From the NCBI GenBank assembly GCA_902729315.2, contig LR746274.1, forward strand, positions 7,954,537 through 8,018,536: DNA of 64,000 nucleotides, written 5' to 3'. Source of the stretch: Spirodela intermedia (Eukaryota; Streptophyta; Magnoliopsida; Alismatales; Araceae). A model generated the notes under the pieces. It did not search any database. It was not told the origin of the DNA and worked only from the letters and a program-made list of their open reading frames with translations. Made by a program: the position numbers and the translations under genes. Each line of letters starts with the position of its first letter. Position 1 is the stretch's first letter. Below are positions 58,701 through 64,000 of this stretch, in pieces.

Positions 58701-61700
58701 GTGACCCAATTTTGTCCATCCACCAACCTTTTAAGGAGACGTTAAATCTAGAAGGCATGAGTTAAGTATATGGCAACTATTTTTTCTTCACCAGACATCA
58801 CGAAAGTTGCTGACATAATCGACATTCAATGACACATTGTCTCCCAAAAAAAAAGCCAGCAAACAATGTATCATTACATGCATACCACATGATGTCACAT
58901 ATTCAAGGCAGCATGCTACATGTTATTATCGATATTTTCCTAAATAAGACAAAATTGAATCAGTTCACAATAATTTTTTCCCTACATCAACAACAAATCC
59001 AGATGGTAATTTTGTACAATATACTTTTAATCGACACAACATTAGTCCACTAAAGTTTCAAATGAAGTAAACACTTTTCGCATAAGAATTCAGTGAGAAA
59101 TACCAACAGTTAATATTTTCAAGCTTTCCTATCCTAATCTTGGTATTCATGATCACAGAAATAGTTAACTTCTCAACACAGAGGAAATCCCCAGTTTTCC
59201 ATCTCCTGGATTTCATCAGAGCCAGATATCCTAACGTGCAACTCCAGTTCCCATTGGCAATCGAAAAAGTTGCCATCCCATTATGTTAGCGGGCTCATAC
59301 AACCTGCGAAATTAGTTTGGACAATTATGGTCATGTAGCCATAGGGTTTACAGAATCTCACTCATCTTTCCACTGGAGTCACAGATGAAGACACAAGGAT
59401 TGCTTACACTTCCCCAACTACAAGATGATGATGAAGTTGAGGCATGCTTTAAATTCTATTTCCCACACTCCACTATTTGTTCTCTGTATGCACGAATCAA
59501 CATAATATTTGGTCAATACAACTCTATGAAGGATCTCCAAATGGATTTGACCCACATCTCCAGTCATCGTACTCCAATGAGCCCCCCCCGCCCCCCCCCA
59601 CCTCCCTTTAATGAGGTGCAAGTGTATGATACCGTTCCCTCATTCCCAAAAGAAAGATCTTCCAATATTCTTTTACTTTATTACAGAGTTTAGGCATCTA
59701 GGATGGAGAATTGACTGGCAGCTGTGCTTGACAACACCAACTTCGCCAAGATTCATCTCCTCCTGGATTTCTAATGTTTAGCCTCCCATTATTTCTAATT
59801 CCTGCTCAAAGAATCTAATTTATAACTTCGAATTCGTAGAATTATAAAGTTGACTTCCTTAAATCCGAAATATCAGTGATATATGGAAAGAGAATAGAAA
59901 ATTCATATGAGAAAGATCAATGATGAAATCGACTACTAGTTACGCCAAAAATAAGCTTTTCCTCATCAACCTTATTTCTATTATTCAATATACAGTTGCC
60001 ATTCATGCTCAACCTCTTTCTTTGGCCATTTCAAATCTCCCGTACCCCTCTGCCCACAGAAAAGAGACTACAGAAGTCACCAGAATGAAGGAAAAGTGTA
60101 CCACAAATCTTGTTTCCCCAGCTTCCTTAGTCCTGAAGACTAGAATATACTAGTGTTTAGCTAGTCTAATTGGAAGCTCCAAAAATAAGCTAAGTCAAAG
60201 CACTAAATGAAGCACTAGTGGTTCCAACTATAGGCAAAAAGACGTACAGATTCAAGGCTTGGTTACACTAGAATATGCCACTCAAGATCCATCAAAAGTT
60301 GAAGAACTTCCACGTGATGATTCGTGGCATTGATCCAGAAGATTGGGTTTTGTGAATGGCATAGGCTTCGGATCAAGGTGGGGGAGCACCTCATCGAAGC
60401 TAAACTAAATGAATTCAAAGAAGAACGACGGCAAAGTTGGCGTACCTCCCACTCCTGTTGACTTTTGATCCCTTCGTACTCCATCAAGAATGGCTTCATC
60501 TTCTCGAGAGCTTCTGGCAGAGGAATCGGTGGCTTCTCGTCGACATCAGGGTTGGCAAAAACCATGTGGTACTCTGGTTCAAATTCGAACTACAGAAGCA
60601 GAAAATTCCAAGCTCTCAGCAGATCGAGAAAGACGAAGTAAAGATTACAGAGCGAGTGAACCAGACAAGGACACAATTTTTGTCGGAGAATCTTACAGAG
60701 TAGTTGGTATGAAGGGCCTCCAGATAGCATTCCTCCATGGGCGAAGGTAGCACGCGGCTGCTCATCTCCTCGAAGGCATCCTTCAGCTTGGCCATGTTCT
60801 CCTCCCCCAGTCTCTTGGCCAGCTTCTCCCCGTCGGCATTGTCACCTAGAAACAGTCCAGTCCCATAGTACTCGTCTGGATCACGCCCACGCCCACGGCC
60901 GCCGAATCTGCCTCCCCTTCCTCTCCAGCCCATCCCACCGCCCTCACCTCTGCCTCTCATTCCTCTCCCTCCTTGACCCCTACCTCCTCGGGACAGCACG
61001 TCCATGGCCTTCTTCGTCGCCTCTGCACGGTCCGTCACCGTCGGGGACGCGGCGGCCGCCGGCGGTCGTTGCCTGGCAGGGCTCCTCCTCGGGCTCTGGT
61101 CCGATGGGCTCCGTGGACGGAGATGCCGATTCTCCTCTGGCGTCGCTGGAGCAGGAGCAGCGGGGGTCGACCCCTTCCCTCTCCCCATTCCCCCCCGCGG
61201 GGGGTCGAATGAGAGAGGAACCCTAGCAGCTTCAGACGGCTTCCTGCCGTCGTCAGGATCCAGAAATTGATCGGGAGAGTAGTCCTCGCGGCGGAAGAAG
61301 ATGGGCCTCTTGGGGGCAGCGGGATCGGATGGCCGCGGCGGCTCCGCAGCGGCGGCGCCGCGACCACGGCCGGTTCCCGGGGGTGGAGACGGCGGCGGTG
61401 GCGGAGAGGCCCGCCCACGGCCGGCGGCTGAGGGCTGCGGCGGAGGGGTCAGGGTGGAAGTCCAGGAGAAGGACGGGAAAAGGGGAGGAGTCCCCCGGCC
61501 ATGGCCGATGCCGGAGCTGCCGGATGGCGCCTCCTCCTCGTCACCGCCGTCTCCGTGCTGCGGCTTGCCAGGGGCGATCGGCGGCGGCGGGGAGGCGCCG
61601 CCGCGGCCTCTGCCCCGCCCGCCGCCGGAAAATGTTGAGTAGGCGTGAGAGGAGGAAGCAACGAAGGGGTGAATGGTGGTGGATGGGGCCGCGCCGGCGA

Positions 61701-61719
61701 GCCTCCCAAGGCGCCTCAT
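55772..61719 (-). CDS. Conserved RGG/Pro-rich protein, mitochondrial-type N-terminus, 4 exons, 477 aa
   Basis: Minus-strand exons: 61719-60697, 60589-60446, 57154-56969, 55852-55772 (TAA); all introns are GT/AG and phase 0. The start MRRLGRLAGAAPSTTIHPFV is a good mitochondrial presequence. The frame is open further upstream only without an ATG. Residues 31-240 are low-complexity Pro/Gly/Arg with short GRGRG repeats. 244-280 is a dense RGG box, as in RNA-binding proteins. From about 284 the conserved core reads YYGTGLFLGDNADGEKLAKR, SRVLPSPMEECYLEALHTNY, FEFEPEYHMVFANPDVDEKP, ELVDFYSGPDRVTAKQQ, then NNPGWGFGKKCQFMDKLT. I recall this core from plant proteins annotated as hydroxyproline-rich glycoprotein-like, which is probably a misnomer. 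A mitoribosome-linked role is possible but unproven. Intron 2 is 3.3 kb and has an AATA repeat (57388-57410). A broken copy lies at 34173-35031. Confidence 0.85.
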
Positions 61720-62869
61720 CCTGCCGCCGCCGCAGCAGCCGGCGGAGAGAGAGAGAGAGAGGTTTAGCGATGCTTGCCCCAGTGACCAGAGTGAAGGAAG
61801 AAGAGGCGACGAAGAGGCTGTCCAAGCCGTATAATTTCCATATTCAGCGGTATCTACATCATTGCAGAATTTTCTAGGGGGGAAATTCAAAATTCACATG
61901 GGTGGCCACGACACGAGCAGAAGAACGGGTGGGGGCCGAAGAACGAGGGGGGTGGACCGCCCATTTCATGACAAGGCCCAGCTTGGTCAACGGATACCCC
62001 TAAATAAAGCGGTCGAGGAGACTGTAGTTGACCAGGTGGAAGCCCAATGGATGAGGGGATGCCCATTTTAAGGTCAAGGTCAAGGTCAAGGGTGCTAAAG
62101 ACAAAGCCTGGGAAGGGTCAACCCATGGTAGAGATACCAAGAGAGCAAATGACGATGAGAATAGTCAGAGTCAACGAAAGGAGAGGAGAGTGGCGTCTTT
62201 TAACACTACATTAATAAATGCTGCAACTTTTTATATGGAAATAATTTTTTTAAAAAATAGTATATTAATTATTGATGCAACTTTCTTATTTATTAGATTA
62301 ATTTTATGTGCTATAAATATAATTATATCCATTTTAATATTTATTTTTCAAGATATTTTAAATTTGTACTTCTTTAGCATTGAATTTCTCTCCATAAAAA
62401 AATTGAGAAAAAAGGCCCATATAATTTACTTGATTTGGAATAAGAATATGCTCTAAAAAGTCAACGTTGCCCCATAATTTATTTTTTTTACGCTCGTGCT
62501 AACAAATATATCACAAAAAGTTGTCAAATATCACATCCAACCCTGTTTGACCTTCAAGTCCTTGAGGAACGTTTTTATGGTCCTTGAGAAGGGAAATGGT
62601 GAGGTTGACCAGGGCTGAGGTTGACCAAACTCCCGAAGGAGGGGCATTCTAACTGTGCTAAAAATTAAAAAAATATTTTAGTGGGGGGAATGCGCAATTT
62701 ATTTTTTAAATGTAGTTTTGAGTAATTTCTAACCCTTTTCTTCTTCTTCTTCTCTTCTTCTTCTTCTTCTTCATTGATAAACGTTCGGAGCTCTACAGGG
62801 CTTCGACTTTGGCCGATCTCGTGGCGGTCTGATCGTGAGGGGCCAAGGGAGGGAGGGCGGCGGCAGGCG
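61720..62869. promoter_or_regulatory. Divergent promoter region with a dense W-box cluster
   Basis: This 1.15 kb separates two genes transcribed away from each other. It contains about eleven TTGAC/GTCAA cores: 61985, 62029, a triple ggtcaa at 62072-62089, then 62118, 62168, 62459, 62548, 62605 and 62621. W-boxes bind WRKY factors. Close to the (+) gene lies a CTT-rich leader (62738-62772). Near the (-) gene a short GA run (61745-61762) sits in its 5' leader. 62180-62450 is AT-rich. Regulation by WRKYs is inference. Confidence 0.45.
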
Positions 62870-63070
62870 ATGTCGATCCTCTGGGAGAAGAGCGAGGCAT
62901 GGCGGTGGCTGGTCAGGAGGACGCGCGACTCGAAGTCCTTCTTCGTTGCGTTTGCGACTCTGTGCGGGGTGGTCCCTGGGGTGATCGGCTACGGCGTCAT
63001 GCAGATGACCAGCTCCCGCAACGAGCAGCTCGAGGCCCATCTCCGCAAGACTTCCCGCCCCGAGACCGCG
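62870..63070 (+). CDS. First exon of a small conserved single-pass membrane protein (partial)
   Basis: ATG 62870 opens 67 codons (MSILWEKSEAWRWLVRRTRD, then SKSFFVAFATLCGVVPGVIG, then YGVMQMTSSRNEQLEAHLRK, TSRPETA) up to a phase-0 donor (gcg|gtgtgt). Residues about 24-46 form one hydrophobic segment preceded by basic residues. I recall this N-terminus from a small plant protein of about 110-130 residues without a named function, often predicted mitochondrial; the remaining exon(s) should encode a charged tail and must lie beyond position 64000. An in-frame upstream extension to 62774 exists only with a weak start. The CTT-rich stretch upstream fits a 5' leader. Confidence 0.75.
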
Positions 63071-64000
63071 GTGTGTTGTTCGCCTCGCCCCCTTTGATCA
63101 TCGTTTCTCTCTCACTCCTGCTCCTCGCTGTTGTTTGTCTGTCAATTCGGATGATGCCCTCATCGCATCGTGGAACAATTTTTCTTCGATTTCTGATTTT
63201 TTTTGGGTCATGTGGGATCAGCTTCTGTTGTTCTTGTTGGGGGTTATGCAGTACTGAAATTTGCTTTCCTTTTCGGTTCATATTCTGGGAGAGGAATATC
63301 TGATTGTTACTGTTTTCGAAGGGACGTCATTAGATGTCATGCCATCTTTTCTGGAATCTTTCCCGATATGAATCCGCAAATCTTCATTCTTCCACCATAT
63401 TATACAAGTTTTTAGCAGAACGATCATGGAAAACTGCGGATAAGTTACATTTTGATTCCCCACTAAAGTATGTCCTCATTCCTCTGATCAATCGGGACTC
63501 CTTCCTCCGTGAGCGACCGAATACTTTTTCTCCCCTCTAATTGACGGCCAGACCTTTGTTACAATTCATCAATGTTCATCATCTAAGTATGTCGAATCTA
63601 CAAAATCATGCATCTAGCGATGCATACTTTACCTATTTAACTCTGATTTAGTATGGAACTTGAAATTCTGTCTGGAAAATGCTGAAAAACAGATCATTTG
63701 AATATCTCATGTTATGGAAAATAATTGGTGGCAGTTGTCTGGAATCATGCAGATCGATACCAACTTGTCTCCTGTACAGAATAATATATGTTGCTTTCAT
63801 TATTTCAAATTTTATTTTTGTCTTTATACTCATGGGAGGCCTTCAAGCCTCTTCCCATTTCTTTAATAGAATGATCAAGTGAGAGACGGGAGAGAGTAGC
63901 CTGGAGAGTGAGCACAAAGGTTTCTTCCCTTAAATCTTTTCTAAATTACACTAGACGATATGTCTCATGAGATGAGGCACTGTGGTACGTTATCTGATAC
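63071..64000 (+). other. Intron 1 of the partial gene, to the window edge
   Basis: I see no acceptor followed by the expected charged C-terminal tail in this stretch. The base composition is T-rich, as expected for a plant intron. Nothing else recognised. Confidence 0.5.

Noticed and set aside
59578-59607. C-rich run as a G-quadruplex or regulatory signal
   Set aside because: A homopolymer-like ccccccc stretch inside a long intron with no further structure around it.
61720-61890. N-terminal extension of the RGG protein
   Set aside because: The frame stays open upstream of 61719 but has no ATG, and the ATG at 61719 begins a good presequence.

Overview
This is a stretch of a plant nuclear chromosome, most likely from a monocot-like angiosperm. 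The genes have many introns with GT/AG junctions, and first exons are GC-rich while the surrounding DNA is AT-rich. Retrotransposons are of the Athila, chromovirus-like and Ty1/copia types. (CT)n/(GA)n microsatellites are exceptionally dense. I found no prokaryotic operon, rRNA, true tRNA gene or CRISPR array. Exon structures were worked out by hand from splice signals, reading-phase agreement between exons and recalled family sequence patterns. No alignment could be run.

Layout. (1) 1-19.5 kb is a gene island. An organelle-type RlmI-like rRNA methyltransferase gene (+, 2139-8512, 8 exons, 448 aa) is followed by a small conserved plant protein of unknown function (+, 10776-12713, 2 exons, 154 aa). 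A short PPR protein gene (-, 13037-14146, one exon, 369 aa) converges on it. Next come exon-like (+) segments I do not recognise (14341-15054), then thylakoid-lumen immunophilin FKBP13 (-, 15640-19121, 5 exons, 219 aa, both disulfide pairs present). (2) 20-53 kb is a nested graveyard of dead LTR retrotransposons. It holds a chromovirus-like element (-), two Athila-type elements (+), a Ty1/copia element (-) and a copia-like gag piece. At least five further LTRs have jumped into these; four have clean 5-bp target-site duplications, and the host reading frame can be read across the insertion. (3) 53-64 kb is a second gene island. It holds a conserved RGG/Pro-rich protein gene (-, 55772-61719, 4 exons, 477 aa), then a 1.15-kb divergent promoter region rich in W-box cores, then the first exon of a small membrane protein gene (+, 62870-63070) that runs off the right edge.

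How it fits together. The recognisable genes point to organelle work: rRNA methylation, a PPR protein, a lumenal FKBP, an RGG protein with a mitochondrial-looking N-terminus and a small single-pass protein. They look like ordinary housekeeping neighbours, not a cluster.

Most notable structure: (a) a family of LTRs carrying a tRNA-like module with an encoded CCA end, antisense to the LTR and in the geometry of a fossil primer-binding site; (b) a degenerate, intron-containing copy of part of the RGG-protein gene, 25 kb away inside the retrotransposon cluster, with an internal fold-back; (c) a tandem triplication of the exon 1/intron 1 junction of the small unknown gene, duplicating its 5' splice site; (d) long complementary CT and GA tracts between two convergent genes.
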